A stretch of 64,000 bases of DNA from Bog-473 sp036489775. GTDB taxonomy: Bacteria > Actinomycetota > Acidimicrobiia > Acidimicrobiales > RAAP-2. Made by a program: the position numbers and the translations under genes. Positions 31,865 through 42,300 of this stretch are shown here, one piece after another. How positions within the stretch are numbered: the first letter of the stretch is position 1; the number at the start of each line of letters is the position of its first letter. Location: assembly GCA_036489775.1 (NCBI GenBank), contig DASXFC010000056.1, positions 51,168-115,167 on the forward strand, written 5' to 3'. The notes under the pieces are model-generated. The model had not been told where the DNA came from and searched no databases. It saw only the letters and a list, made by a program, of their open reading frames with translations.

Positions 31865-34296
31865 TGGCGCTCCGAAAGTCCGATCTCTACAGCTCCCTCT
31901 GGAAAAGCTGCGATGAACTCCGCGGTGGCATGGACGCTTCGCAATACAAGGACTACATCCTCACGCTGTTGTTTGTGAAGTTCGTCTCAGACAAGGCGAA
32001 GACGGATAAGAACAGCCTGATCGACGTTCCCGGCGGTGGATCATTCGACGACATGGTTCTGCTTAAGGGCGATAAAGAGATCGGCGACAAGATCAACAAG
32101 ATCATCGCTAAGCTCGCCGAGGCGAACAATCTGCAAAAGGTCATCGACCAAGCTGATTTCAATGACGAAGAAAAGCTTGGCAGAGGCAAGGAGATGCAAG
32201 ACCGGCTCACGAAGCTTGTATCGATCTTCGCCGACGTGGATTTTCGAGGAAGTCGGGCCGAGGGTGATGACCTTCTCGGTGATGCCTACGAATACCTCAT
32301 GCGACACTTCGCCACTGAGTCAGGCAAAAGCAAGGGCCAGTTCTACACCCCAGCTGAGGTGTCAAGGATTCTCGCGAAAGTCGTTGGCATTGGCGCCGAT
32401 ACCAAACAGGATCAGACGGTTTACGACCCCACTTGCGGTTCAGGCTCACTTCTCATGAAAGTGGCCGACGAGGCACCCCATGGCATCACGGTCTATGGCC
32501 AAGAGAAAGACAACGCAACTTGGGCGCTCTCCAAAATGAACATGATTCTTCACGGCAACGAGATCGCCGACATTCGCAAAGGCGACACAATCACTAACCC
32601 GCAACTTCTCAGTGGGAATGAACTTCGCACCTTCGATTTTGCAGTTGCCAACCCGCCATTTTCCGTGAAGTCCTGGAGCAATGGACTAGAGCATGAGTAC
32701 GGGCGATTCGAGTTCGGTCGACCTCCAGAAAAGAACGGCGATTTCGCCTTTCTACTTCACGTCCTCAAGTCGCTCAAGAGTACCGGCAAGGGTGCGGTGA
32801 TCCTTCCTCACGGCGTCCTCTTTCGAGGCGGATCCGAAGCGACAATTCGCAAGGCGCTCATTGAGCGTGGCTACATCAAAGGAATCATTGGTCTTCCCGC
32901 CAACCTCTTCTATGGCACAGGTATTCCGGCATGCATTCTTGTGCTCGACAAAGAGGATGCTCACTCCCGCACGAGTATTTTCATGATCGATGCGTCCAAG
33001 GGCTTCATCAAGGACGGATCCAAAAACCGCCTACGAAGTCAGGATCTACACAAAATCGTCGACGTCTTCAATCGACACATCGAACTCGACCGATTCTCAC
33101 GCGTGGTGCCGATCGTAGAAATCTCAGATCAGAGCAACGACTTCAATCTTAATATTCCTCGTTACATCGATTCATCTGAGCCCGAAGACCTCCAAGATCT
33201 CGAAGGCCACCTACAAGGCGGCATTCCCGAACGTGACGTCGATGCCCTCATTGAATTTTGGAATGCCTTCCCACAACTTCGATCGAAGCTATTCAAGGCG
33301 AACCGACCCGGATACCTCGATCTAGCGGTTGAAGTCAGTGACATCCAGCACGTTGTGCTTAATTCTCCAGAGTTTCAGGCCCTCGTCAACGAACTCGCTG
33401 AACTGACCGACAAATGGTTCAGTCATCATCGGTCCCGCTTGGTGGCAATCAACAGCGACACTCGCCCCAACGATGTCATCGCTGAGATCAGTGACGACTT
33501 GCTAGTCCGGTTTAGGGAAGCCCCAATCCTGGATGAATACGACATCTACGAGCAGTTGATGACCTATTGGCATGACATCATGCATGACGATGTCTTCTTG
33601 ATCATGAACGAAGGCTGGATCGGAGCATCACGACCTCGGCTGGCCATCGTTGACAAAGACCGCAAGCTTTCTGAGGAGCCAGACATCGTTCTCGGCACGG
33701 GGAAGACTGCTACGAAGTACAAGATGGACCTAGTGCCGCCGGCCTTGATCGCACATCGCTTCTTTGACTCAAGTCGGCTGAATATCGAAGCATTGAATGC
33801 GGATGTTGAGACTTCGGGACAAGCGGTCGAAGAATACGCCGAAGAACACGGTGGAGACGAAGGCCTTCTTTCTGAGGCCGTCAATGACAAAGGCATTTTC
33901 ACTCAGGCACTGGTCAAGCAAGTGCTCAAGATGGCCAAAGCGTCTAACGACATCGAGACTGCCGAATGTTCACAGATCGCACTCGAGATTCTTCAGGTCG
34001 ATGCCCTCGCAAGAAAGGTGGCCAAAGACGCTCAAGGTGCCCTGGACAAAGACATTCTCACGAAGTGCGGGACTCTCACGGAGGATGAAGTCAAGTCCCT
34101 AGTATTGGACGACAAGTGGCACGTCACAATCCGTAACCGCATCGCTTCAGAAATCAATGCCCTCCCGGTGGTTCTCGCTTCGCGCCTTCAAGAGCTAGGA
34201 CTTCGCTACGGAGAGACCCTCGTCAACCTTGAAGAAAGTATGGCTGGATTGGCAGATCAAGTTGCTTCTCATCTAGCCGATATGGGGGTGAAATGA
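31864..34296 (+). CDS. hsdM: Type I restriction-modification methyltransferase subunit HsdM
   Basis: The 810-residue protein has the N-terminal SLWKSCDELRGGMDASQYKDYILTLLFVKFVSD helical domain. The methyltransferase core follows: GQFYTPAEVSRILAKVV, SAM motif YDPTCGSGSLLMKV, and catalytic NPPFSVKSW. These are standard N6-adenine motifs of HsdM. It is about 300 residues longer than typical HsdM, with a C-terminal part (from about residue 480) that is helical and not assigned. GTG 31864 overlaps the leader stop; the end overlaps hsdS by 4 bp. With HsdS it forms the M2S1 enzyme. Confidence 0.95.
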   Translation: MALRKSDLYSSLWKSCDELRGGMDASQYKDYILTLLFVKFVSDKAKTDKNSLIDVPGGGSFDDMVLLKGDKEIGDKINKIIAKLAEANNLQKVIDQADFNDEEKLGRGKEMQDRLTKLVSIFADVDFRGSRAEGDDLLGDAYEYLMRHFATESGKSKGQFYTPAEVSRILAKVVGIGADTKQDQTVYDPTCGSGSLLMKVADEAPHGITVYGQEKDNATWALSKMNMILHGNEIADIRKGDTITNPQLLSGNELRTFDFAVANPPFSVKSWSNGLEHEYGRFEFGRPPEKNGDFAFLLHVLKSLKSTGKGAVILPHGVLFRGGSEATIRKALIERGYIKGIIGLPANLFYGTGIPACILVLDKEDAHSRTSIFMIDASKGFIKDGSKNRLRSQDLHKIVDVFNRHIELDRFSRVVPIVEISDQSNDFNLNIPRYIDSSEPEDLQDLEGHLQGGIPERDVDALIEFWNAFPQLRSKLFKANRPGYLDLAVEVSDIQHVVLNSPEFQALVNELAELTDKWFSHHRSRLVAINSDTRPNDVIAEISDDLLVRFREAPILDEYDIYEQLMTYWHDIMHDDVFLIMNEGWIGASRPRLAIVDKDRKLSEEPDIVLGTGKTATKYKMDLVPPALIAHRFFDSSRLNIEALNADVETSGQAVEEYAEEHGGDEGLLSEAVNDKGIFTQALVKQVLKMAKASNDIETAECSQIALEILQVDALARKVAKDAQGALDKDILTKCGTLTEDEVKSLVLDDKWHVTIRNRIASEINALPVVLASRLQELGLRYGETLVNLEESMAGLADQVASHLADMGVK

Positions 34297-35534
34297 GCCC
34301 CTCCGATAGTGCCATCAGTAGATCTACCGTCCCTTCCGTGTGGCCTGAAGTCCTCCTGGATTCAATTGCTACCCGCGGAAGCGGCCATACACCCAGCAAG
34401 TCCCGAGCTTCTTACTGGGGTGGCCCAATCAAGTGGCTTTCACTCAAGGACACCTTCCGACTGGATCGTGGTGAGGTTCGGGAGACTACTGACTCCATCA
34501 CGAAGGATGGACTTGATAACTCCTCTGCGGTGATGCACACAAAAGGCACCGTCGTTCTTCTGCGTGATGCCGGAATCGGAAAGAGTGCAGTTCTCGGTAT
34601 CAATGCTGCAGTGAGTCAACACTTTATGGCTTGGAAGTGCGGAGCCTCGCTCGACCCCTGGTACCTCTATTTCGTCCTGCAGTCGCGAAAGTCCGAGTTC
34701 GAAAGAATCTCCAATGGGAGCACGATCAAGACAATCGGCTTGGACTATTTCCGACAACTGACCATCCCACTGCCACCGATTGACGAACAGCTGCGCCTCG
34801 CTCAAGCACTGCGAGACGCGGACGATTTGATCTCAGCAATTGAGACGTTGATTAGGAAGAAACGTGACCTCCGGCGGGGCACGATGCAACAACTCCTAAC
34901 CGGCACGACTCGTCTTCCCGGATTCACGGAGACGTGGACCGTTCGGAAGATCGGCGACTTTTGCCAAGTCAAGTCGGGTGGTACCCCTTCAACGGGAATC
35001 GCCCGCTACTGGGGCGGGTCGGTGAGATGGATGAACTCCGGTGAGATCCACTTAAAGCGAGTACAAGAGGTTCAAGGCAGAATTACCGTTGATGGACTTC
35101 GAGAGTCACCTACGCAACTGTTACCGGAGGGGACCGTCTTGATGGCACTTGCCGGTCAAGGGAAGACCCGAGGCACGGTGGCGATCTCTCGCGTGGCGCT
35201 CTCCACAAATCAATCGATTGCAGGAATACTCCCGAGTCCCGAACATGATTCGGACTTTCTCTATTACAACCTTGACGCCAGGTATGAAGAACTGCGGGGC
35301 GAATCCTCCGGCGATGGAGGCCGCGGAGGCTTAAACCTCACAATCATCAAAAACCTTGAAATCGATCTGCCTTCACTCAGTGAGCAAAAGGCGATTGCCA
35401 CAGTGCTCTCGGATTCGGATGACGAGATCGACGTGTTCACTCTGCGCCTGATCAAAGCCCGGGATATAAGACAAGGAATGATGCAGGAACTAATTAGTAG
35501 CCGAATCCGCATCCTGGCGGAGGCTGGAGCATGA
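34293..35534 (+). CDS. hsdS: Type I specificity subunit HsdS
   Basis: The 413-residue protein has two target-recognition halves of similar plan. The first begins WPEVLLDSIATRGSGHTPSKSRASYWGG and ends IPLPPIDEQLRLAQALRDAD. The second begins WTVRKIGDFCQVKSGGTPSTGIARYWGG and ends LPSLSEQKAIATVLSDSDDEI. Each TRD reads one half of a bipartite site; the spacer helices between them (IETLIRKKRDLRRGTMQQLLTG) set the gap. The start overlaps hsdM by 4 bp and the end overlaps hsdR by 4 bp. Confidence 0.95.
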   Translation: MSPSDSAISRSTVPSVWPEVLLDSIATRGSGHTPSKSRASYWGGPIKWLSLKDTFRLDRGEVRETTDSITKDGLDNSSAVMHTKGTVVLLRDAGIGKSAVLGINAAVSQHFMAWKCGASLDPWYLYFVLQSRKSEFERISNGSTIKTIGLDYFRQLTIPLPPIDEQLRLAQALRDADDLISAIETLIRKKRDLRRGTMQQLLTGTTRLPGFTETWTVRKIGDFCQVKSGGTPSTGIARYWGGSVRWMNSGEIHLKRVQEVQGRITVDGLRESPTQLLPEGTVLMALAGQGKTRGTVAISRVALSTNQSIAGILPSPEHDSDFLYYNLDARYEELRGESSGDGGRGGLNLTIIKNLEIDLPSLSEQKAIATVLSDSDDEIDVFTLRLIKARDIRQGMMQELISSRIRILAEAGA

Positions 35535-38500
35535 GTGATGTAGGTCAGATAGAACGCAAAACCCAGAACAAGGTCATCAACCTGTTCCATGTTCAACTCG
35601 GATACGACTACTTGGGCAACTGGGAATCCCGGGAATCCAACTCAAACGTTGAGATCGAGCAACTCACCCAGAACCTCAAAGCCCGTGGGTACGAGGACAA
35701 CCTGATCAGCAAGGCCATTCTGAAACTCGTTAGTGACGCATCGCTTGGTGGCGGCCGAGATCTGTATGAAGCAAATCAAGACGTCTACCGCCTGCTCCGA
35801 TATGGAGTTCACGTCAAGCCCGGCATTGGCGAAAACACCGAGACTGTGTGGCTAATCGACTGGGAGAACCCGGAGGCTAACCACTTCGCTGTTGCTGAAG
35901 AGGTCACTGTCGCAGGCAACCACGTAAAACGCCCTGATCTTGTCATCTACGTAAATGGCCTTGCTCTCGGCACAATTGAACTTAAGAGGTCGAAGGTCGC
36001 GGTGTCGGAAGGCATTCGTCAGACCATCGGCAACCAAAACCCAGAGTTCATCCGATCATTCTTCACGACCGTTCAGTTGGTGATGGCCGGAAATGATGTA
36101 GAGGGACTTCGTTATGGCGTTATCGATACACCTGAAAAGTACTGGCTCAGCTGGCGCGAAGACTCCGACATCGAGGAACCACTCGACCGAGCACTCACGC
36201 AACTCTGCTCAAAGGACCGATTCCTGGAAATCATCCACGACTTCATCGTCTTCGATGCGGGGGTCAAGAAGACTTGTAGGCATAACCAGTACTTCGGGGT
36301 GAAAGCTGCGCAGAAGCGGGTCGCCACTCGTGAGGGCGGCATCATCTGGCATACCCAGGGCTCCGGAAAATCCCTAACAATGGTATGGCTCGCGAAGTGG
36401 CTGCGCGAACATGAGTCAGATGCCCGGGTCCTCTTGATTACCGACCGCACCGAACTCGACGAGCAGATCGAGGGTGTCTTCAACGGTGTCAATGAAGAGA
36501 TCTACCGAGCCAAGAGCGGCAGGGACCTGCTCGCGACGCTTAATCAAAGTGACCAGTGGCTAATTTCTTCTCTCGTCCACAAGTTTCGTGGCTCTGACGA
36601 CGAAAACGACCAGAACGAAGCAGACGCTGACTTCATCAAAGAACTGAATACCAACCTTCCCCTGGACTTCAAGGCAAAGGGGAATCTCTTCGTATTCGTA
36701 GACGAAGCGCACCGAACTCAGTCCGGCAAGATGCACGACGCCATGAAGTTGATTCTTCCTGAAGCGATGTTTATCGGCTTCACTGGTACTCCACTCCTGA
36801 AGAAGGACCGGGAAACGAGTATCGAAACCTTTGGCTCCTTCATACATACCTACAAGTTCGACGAAGCTGTTGAAGACGGCGTTGTACTTGACCTTCGCTA
36901 CGAAGCCCGCAACATCGACCAGGATCTCATGGCCCCCGACAAGGTTGATAAGTGGTTCGAAGCCAAAACCAAGGGTATGACGGATCTCTCTAGGGCCGAG
37001 TTAAAGAAACGCTGGGGCACCATGCAGAAGGTCGTTAGCGCCGAACCCCGGGCTCGTCAGATCGTCAACGACATCTTGCTGGACATCGATACCAAGCCCC
37101 GCTTAATGGATGGCCGCGGGAATGCCATGCTCGTCGGCTCATCCATTTACCAGGCCTGCAAGTTCTATGAGCTGTTCTGCCAGGCTGGATTCAAGGGCAA
37201 GTGCGCCATCGTCACCAGCTACGAACCTCAGGCAAGCGACATTTCGAAAGAGGATTCCGGCGAGGGAGCGACCGAAAAGCTCCGTCAGTATGACATCTAC
37301 CGTCAAATGTTGGCCGACCATTTCAATGAGACTGCCGACCAAGCGGTCAACAAGGTCGAGGTGTTTGAGAAGCAGGTTAAGGAGAAGTTCGTCAAAGAGC
37401 CAGGACAAATGCGCTTGTTGATAGTCGTCGACAAGCTCTTGACAGGCTTCGACGCTCCAAGCGCCACGTATCTCTACATTGACAAGAAGATGCAGGACCA
37501 CGGCCTCTTCCAAGCCATCTGCCGGGTGAACCGCCTCGACGGTGAGGACAAGGATTACGGCTACATCGTCGACTATCGGGATCTGTTCAACTCCCTCGAA
37601 TCCGCAATCACCGACTACACCAGTGGTGCGCTCGATGGATACGCCAAGGAAGACATCAAGGGGTTACTCTCCGACCGCATCGAAAAGGCCCGACAGGACC
37701 TAGACAAGGCGCTGGAGAGAATCCGAGCGCTTTGCGAACCGACCGAACCACCCAAGAATACCCTGCAGTACCAGAAGTACTTCTGCGCTTCCCAGCAAGG
37801 CAATGCCGAGCAGCTCAAGTCGAATGAACCAAAACGAGTTGAGCTGTACAAAGCTGTCGCCGCACTCGTCCGCACTTTCGGCAACCTCGCCAATGAGATG
37901 ACCGCCGCCGGGTACTCAGATGCCCAGGCTGCCGCCATCAAGGAGGAGGTTGTCCACTATTCAAACGTACGCGATGAGGTGAAGCTCGGGGCTGGCGAGG
38001 ATGTTGACTTCAAGCAATACGAAGCGGGGATGCGACATCTGCTCGACACCTATATCCAGGCCAAACCCTCAGAGACCCTCTCCGACTTTGAGGATGCTGG
38101 ACTAATCGACCTAATCGTAAGACTTGGCGCTGGGGCGATCGACAAGCTTCCGAAAGGAATCAAGAAAGATCCCGAAGCAGTCGCCGAGACAATCGCCAAC
38201 AACATGCGCAAAGTGATTGTCGACGAAAGACCGATGAACCCCAAGTACTACGACCGCATGTCGGAACTGCTTGACGCTCTGCTCGAAGAGCGTCGCAAGA
38301 GGGCTCTCGACTACAAGGCCTATCTCGAAAGGCTCCTAGAGCAAGCCGCTCACCTCGGCAAAGGTGAGGGAACTGGTATCGAGTATCCGGCTTGGGCAAA
38401 TAATGGTGCTCGCAGGGCGTTGTATGACTTCTTTCTTCCCGACTTGGGAGCGCTTGCGATCACGACTGATCGCACCGTCCGACACTCGAAGCCCGACTCC

Positions 38501-38629
38501 TGGGTCGGCAATGCCATAAAGGAAAAGAAGGTCAAACGAGCAATCGCCGAATCCCTTCCCGACGACTTTGATTCGACACGACTCGATGAACTTTTTGACC
38601 TCGTAAAGGTGCACCATGAATACCAATAG
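35531..38629 (+). CDS. hsdR: Type I restriction endonuclease subunit HsdR
   Basis: The 1032-residue protein starts with RKTQNKVINLFHVQLGYDYLGNW. It contains a PD-(D/E)xK nuclease site (VYVNGLALGTIELKRSK) and the translocase motifs HTQGSGKSLTMVWL (Walker A), FVDEAHRTQSGK (DEAH box) and FTGTPLLKKD. QAICRVNRLDGEDKDYGYIVDY lies in the second RecA lobe. HsdR translocates DNA and cuts unmethylated targets with HsdM/HsdS. All key residues look intact. It overlaps hsdS by 4 bp and the metallopeptidase gene by 14 bp. Confidence 0.95.
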   Translation: MSDVGQIERKTQNKVINLFHVQLGYDYLGNWESRESNSNVEIEQLTQNLKARGYEDNLISKAILKLVSDASLGGGRDLYEANQDVYRLLRYGVHVKPGIGENTETVWLIDWENPEANHFAVAEEVTVAGNHVKRPDLVIYVNGLALGTIELKRSKVAVSEGIRQTIGNQNPEFIRSFFTTVQLVMAGNDVEGLRYGVIDTPEKYWLSWREDSDIEEPLDRALTQLCSKDRFLEIIHDFIVFDAGVKKTCRHNQYFGVKAAQKRVATREGGIIWHTQGSGKSLTMVWLAKWLREHESDARVLLITDRTELDEQIEGVFNGVNEEIYRAKSGRDLLATLNQSDQWLISSLVHKFRGSDDENDQNEADADFIKELNTNLPLDFKAKGNLFVFVDEAHRTQSGKMHDAMKLILPEAMFIGFTGTPLLKKDRETSIETFGSFIHTYKFDEAVEDGVVLDLRYEARNIDQDLMAPDKVDKWFEAKTKGMTDLSRAELKKRWGTMQKVVSAEPRARQIVNDILLDIDTKPRLMDGRGNAMLVGSSIYQACKFYELFCQAGFKGKCAIVTSYEPQASDISKEDSGEGATEKLRQYDIYRQMLADHFNETADQAVNKVEVFEKQVKEKFVKEPGQMRLLIVVDKLLTGFDAPSATYLYIDKKMQDHGLFQAICRVNRLDGEDKDYGYIVDYRDLFNSLESAITDYTSGALDGYAKEDIKGLLSDRIEKARQDLDKALERIRALCEPTEPPKNTLQYQKYFCASQQGNAEQLKSNEPKRVELYKAVAALVRTFGNLANEMTAAGYSDAQAAAIKEEVVHYSNVRDEVKLGAGEDVDFKQYEAGMRHLLDTYIQAKPSETLSDFEDAGLIDLIVRLGAGAIDKLPKGIKKDPEAVAETIANNMRKVIVDERPMNPKYYDRMSELLDALLEERRKRALDYKAYLERLLEQAAHLGKGEGTGIEYPAWANNGARRALYDFFLPDLGALAITTDRTVRHSKPDSWVGNAIKEKKVKRAIAESLPDDFDSTRLDELFDLVKVHHEYQ

Positions 38630-39353
38630 CGCATACATCACTGTCAGCGGCATTGATATTGATGTTGTCTATAAGGAAATCAAGAATCTCCATATCGGTG
38701 TCTACCCACCCATGGGCCGCGTTCGCGTCGCTGCTCCGTACCTGCTTGATGATGAACAAGTGCGCTTGGCGGTTGTAAATCGCCTTCCATGGATCAAGCG
38801 GCAACGTGAGCAGCTCCGCTCCGCTGAGCGGCAGACCGTTCGCGAAATGGTAACGGGCGAATCGCACTACGTCTGGGGAAGCCGCCTCCGACTCAAGGTC
38901 TTTGAACGGCCTGGTCGTGCTCACATTGAGGTTGAGGGTGTACATCTCCTTCTTCACATTCCTGCAGGAGTAACCGTGGATCATCGGCGCGAAATTCTCG
39001 ATCGCTGGTACCGAGACCAGTTGCGACAGGCGATACCTGGCGTGCTTTCGAAATGGCAGTCAAAGGTAGGCGTAGTCGTTCCAAAGTGGAGCATCCGCAA
39101 AATGAAGACCAAGTGGGGTTCATGCAACCGCGAAACTGGCCACATTTGGTTCAACGTTGAGCTGTCGAAGAAACACCCCGAATGCCTCGAATATCTCGCA
39201 GTCCATGAAATGACTCACCTTCTTGAGCGGACTCATGGAGATCGATTCGTCACGCTGATGGACCAGAACATGTCGGACTGGAGATCTCGCCGAGATGGAC
39301 TCAATCAGGCGCCGTTAGATCCACAACGCTGGGACCAGGCCAGGGATGTGTAA
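38616..39353 (+). CDS. YgjP/SprT-like metallopeptidase of the restriction operon
   Basis: The 245-residue protein has the zinc motif HEMTHLLERTHGDRF (HExxH plus downstream His), preceded by WSIRKMKTKWGSCNRETGHIWFNVEL, the usual YgjP-like (DUF45) signature. It overlaps hsdR by 14 bp and its TAA overlaps the Avs-like start by one base. Such genes travel with type I systems; a role in handling DNA-protein complexes or turning over HsdR is possible but untested. Confidence 0.82.
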   Translation: MNTNSAYITVSGIDIDVVYKEIKNLHIGVYPPMGRVRVAAPYLLDDEQVRLAVVNRLPWIKRQREQLRSAERQTVREMVTGESHYVWGSRLRLKVFERPGRAHIEVEGVHLLLHIPAGVTVDHRREILDRWYRDQLRQAIPGVLSKWQSKVGVVVPKWSIRKMKTKWGSCNRETGHIWFNVELSKKHPECLEYLAVHEMTHLLERTHGDRFVTLMDQNMSDWRSRRDGLNQAPLDPQRWDQARDV

Positions 39354-42300
39354 TGCCATCACGTTTCAATGCCACAAGTTTTGACACCCTTCGCTCTTGG
39401 AATGGTTCACAAGACAGGGCTTTTGAAGAGCTCTCGTATCAGCTGCTGAAATCCGAAGTTCCAGCTGGGACATCAGCTGTTCGCACGGGGAATCCAGATG
39501 GAGGCGTCGAGTGGTACGCCCAACTGCCAGATGGCACACAAGAAGGCTGGCAAGCCAAGCATTATCACGAGTTTGACTCCCTCCTCAGCTCAATGACTCG
39601 ATCTCTAAAGACGGCCCTTGTCGAGAGACCCACTTTGCGGAAGATGACATTTGTCATTTCATCGAATTTGTCTGAGAGCACACGCCAGAGGCAGGTCCTG
39701 TCTCAGCGTCAGAAGTATGACGCCAAGGTAGCCAGTTGGAAGAAGAACATCCCCGGAGCCTCACTAGTCGCTTTCGGCCCTCTTATTCAGGGAAGCGACC
39801 TTCTTGATCGACTTGCTGACCCCGCTCATGCAGGTCGGCGATGGTTCTGGTGGGACTCTCTGGTTCTAGGAGAACAGTGGTTGAAAGATCGACTCGCAAT
39901 CCAGATAGACGTTGCCGAGGACCGCTACCGTCCGGAGCTACAAGTCGACCTTCCGATTCAAGAAGATCTCGAAGCTCTTGGGTTTTCTAAGTCTGCGATA
40001 GATCAGTACGAACAGATGCGGCACAGTGTCGTATCGAAATGTCGCAAGGTTCATATAAACCCATCGGGCACGGCGGATCTGAAGGCACTCCACGAGGCGG
40101 TAGAAAAAGCCGCGAAGGCCGTGAATGAGGCTGGAAGCATTTCAGAGATAGCACCGACCTCGATTGGTGGTATTGCTGATCGCCTTCAGGGCCGATTGAC
40201 AACATTTGTGGATGCGTGCCACAAAGCTGAGTTTGCCGAGAGACGACTGTATTCAGACTGGCGGGACAAACGTGAACGTGATCCCAAGAAGTGCGGTCCG
40301 GAGCCTCCCCAGGAGGCCATGTCACATCGGGTGAGCGAAGCTTCCGAGGCGGCATCGAATCTGAGCAGGTGGCTGGACTCTCCTGCTGGTACCGCATTTC
40401 GAAAGCGCTTCTACTTCTTAAGAGGAATAGCCGGCTCGGGCAAAACGCATTTGTTTTTGGACTCAGTATCTCGCGCCATTGAAGATGATCGACCCGCGAT
40501 TGTCCTGTTTGGTGGCGCATTTGGTAGTGGAGATATCTGGGTAAGCATCTGTGATCAACTGGGTCTTGAACCGGTGGGTGCCAACACCCTCCTTGGTGCG
40601 ATGGACGCCGCTGCCGAAGCTGCTGGAGTCGAAGGTCGACGGTTCGTGATCCATATCGACGCACTGAATGACACCATCCCTGCTGATTTTTGGCACACCA
40701 AGCTACCTGCTTTGCGAGCTGCGGTAAATCGATGGCCACATGTCGCTCTCGCTGTCTCATGTCGAGACACCTACCTCAATGTGGTTGCAAGTGACGCTGA
40801 ACGTTCAAAGTATGTCGAGAGATCGCATCCCGGATTCGCAGGTAGAGAGACCGAGGCGGCACAGAAATACTTCGCTCATCATCACCTGATGACCCCACAA
40901 ATACCGCTCCTGCTTCCTGAGTTTTCGGTCCCACTATTTCTTCAGATGTACTGCGAGAGTCTTGAGGCAAGCGGTGGATCGCAGTCCGCCGTGGGACACG
41001 AGAGTAGAATTCAAATATTCGAGCTGTACCTTCGACAGAAGATCAAGAAGGTTGCCCGCAAGCTCGCGCCGCCTGGTGGAACTGACTTCGAACTGGAACA
41101 GATAGAGAAGCAGATTGATGATGTTGTCAATGCGCTACTTGATGAGTTCGCGAGAACTGGACGGGAGTCGGCTCCACTTGCCGTCGCTCAAAGCATTGTT
41201 ACTGCGGTGGAGGGCCAGACACTGCAGCCGCTCGCACTGATAGGAGCGCTTCAGAGTGAGGGCATATTTACCAAAGAGCAAATGTACTTTGATGTCGGTG
41301 GCTATCAGGATGGCTTCCGGATCGTATTTCAAGCCTTCGCCGATTTTCTTGTGCTCAAGCGCCGGATTGAAATCACGGAAGACCCCCTGACAGATCCTGT
41401 CTTCAAGGCGTGGCTTATGGAGTCCGCAAGCTACGGCGTTTCGGAATCCGCGGCAGTCGTGTTGCCGGAACAGTTCCAGGTCGAGTTACCGGACTTTCTG
41501 GGACTCGACAGGAAGGCACTTGTTCGGCCGCCGATGGGAGATGACGAAGCATGGAACCGCCATCTTAAGGCTGAGCAGATTTTCCGATCCTTAGTCGAGA
41601 CATTGCCCTATCGCGCAGATAATGCTGTCACGGAAAGAACGATAGATCTCCTCAACGACAGTATGTGGCTGCTTGATCAGACTGAGATTTACCGAACGAT
41701 TTTCTTGATTGCTCCACACATCGGCAACCGGTTGAACGGGAATACTCTTCACGCTCACTTGAGCAGGATGAAAATGCCGCGTCGAGATGCCTCGTTCGGT
41801 ATTGCGATGTATCACGAGATCTTTGACGAAGCTAGCCCCGTAGCGACACTCGCACGTTGGGCAAGTGCGGGTCCATATCCAACCTACGATCCCGAAGTCA
41901 TTGAGCTTGCTTGTATTCCACTTATCTGGCTGCTGTCGTCACCCAATCGCTTCATGCGGGATTGGATTACAAAGTCTCTTGTTCAACTTCTTTGGGGACA
42001 CCTTGATGTCACAGTCAGTCTCCTCAATCGATTTTGGTCGGTCGATGACCCATATGTGGTGCAGCGAGTAGTTGCCATTGCGTACGGTGCTTTTCTTAGA
42101 ACCGACTGCCCCACTGACGAGAACGCACGAGCCCTTGCCGTGCGCGTCAGGAAGCTCGTCTTCACCAAGCCGATTGTTGCTGACGAGTTACTCCTTGATG
42201 CTGGCAGAGGAATCGTAGAACTGGCAGTACTGCGTGGGCTCTTGCCCAAAACTGCACTTCGGAATATCCAGAGACCCTATGGGCTCGCACCTCCGAGTGC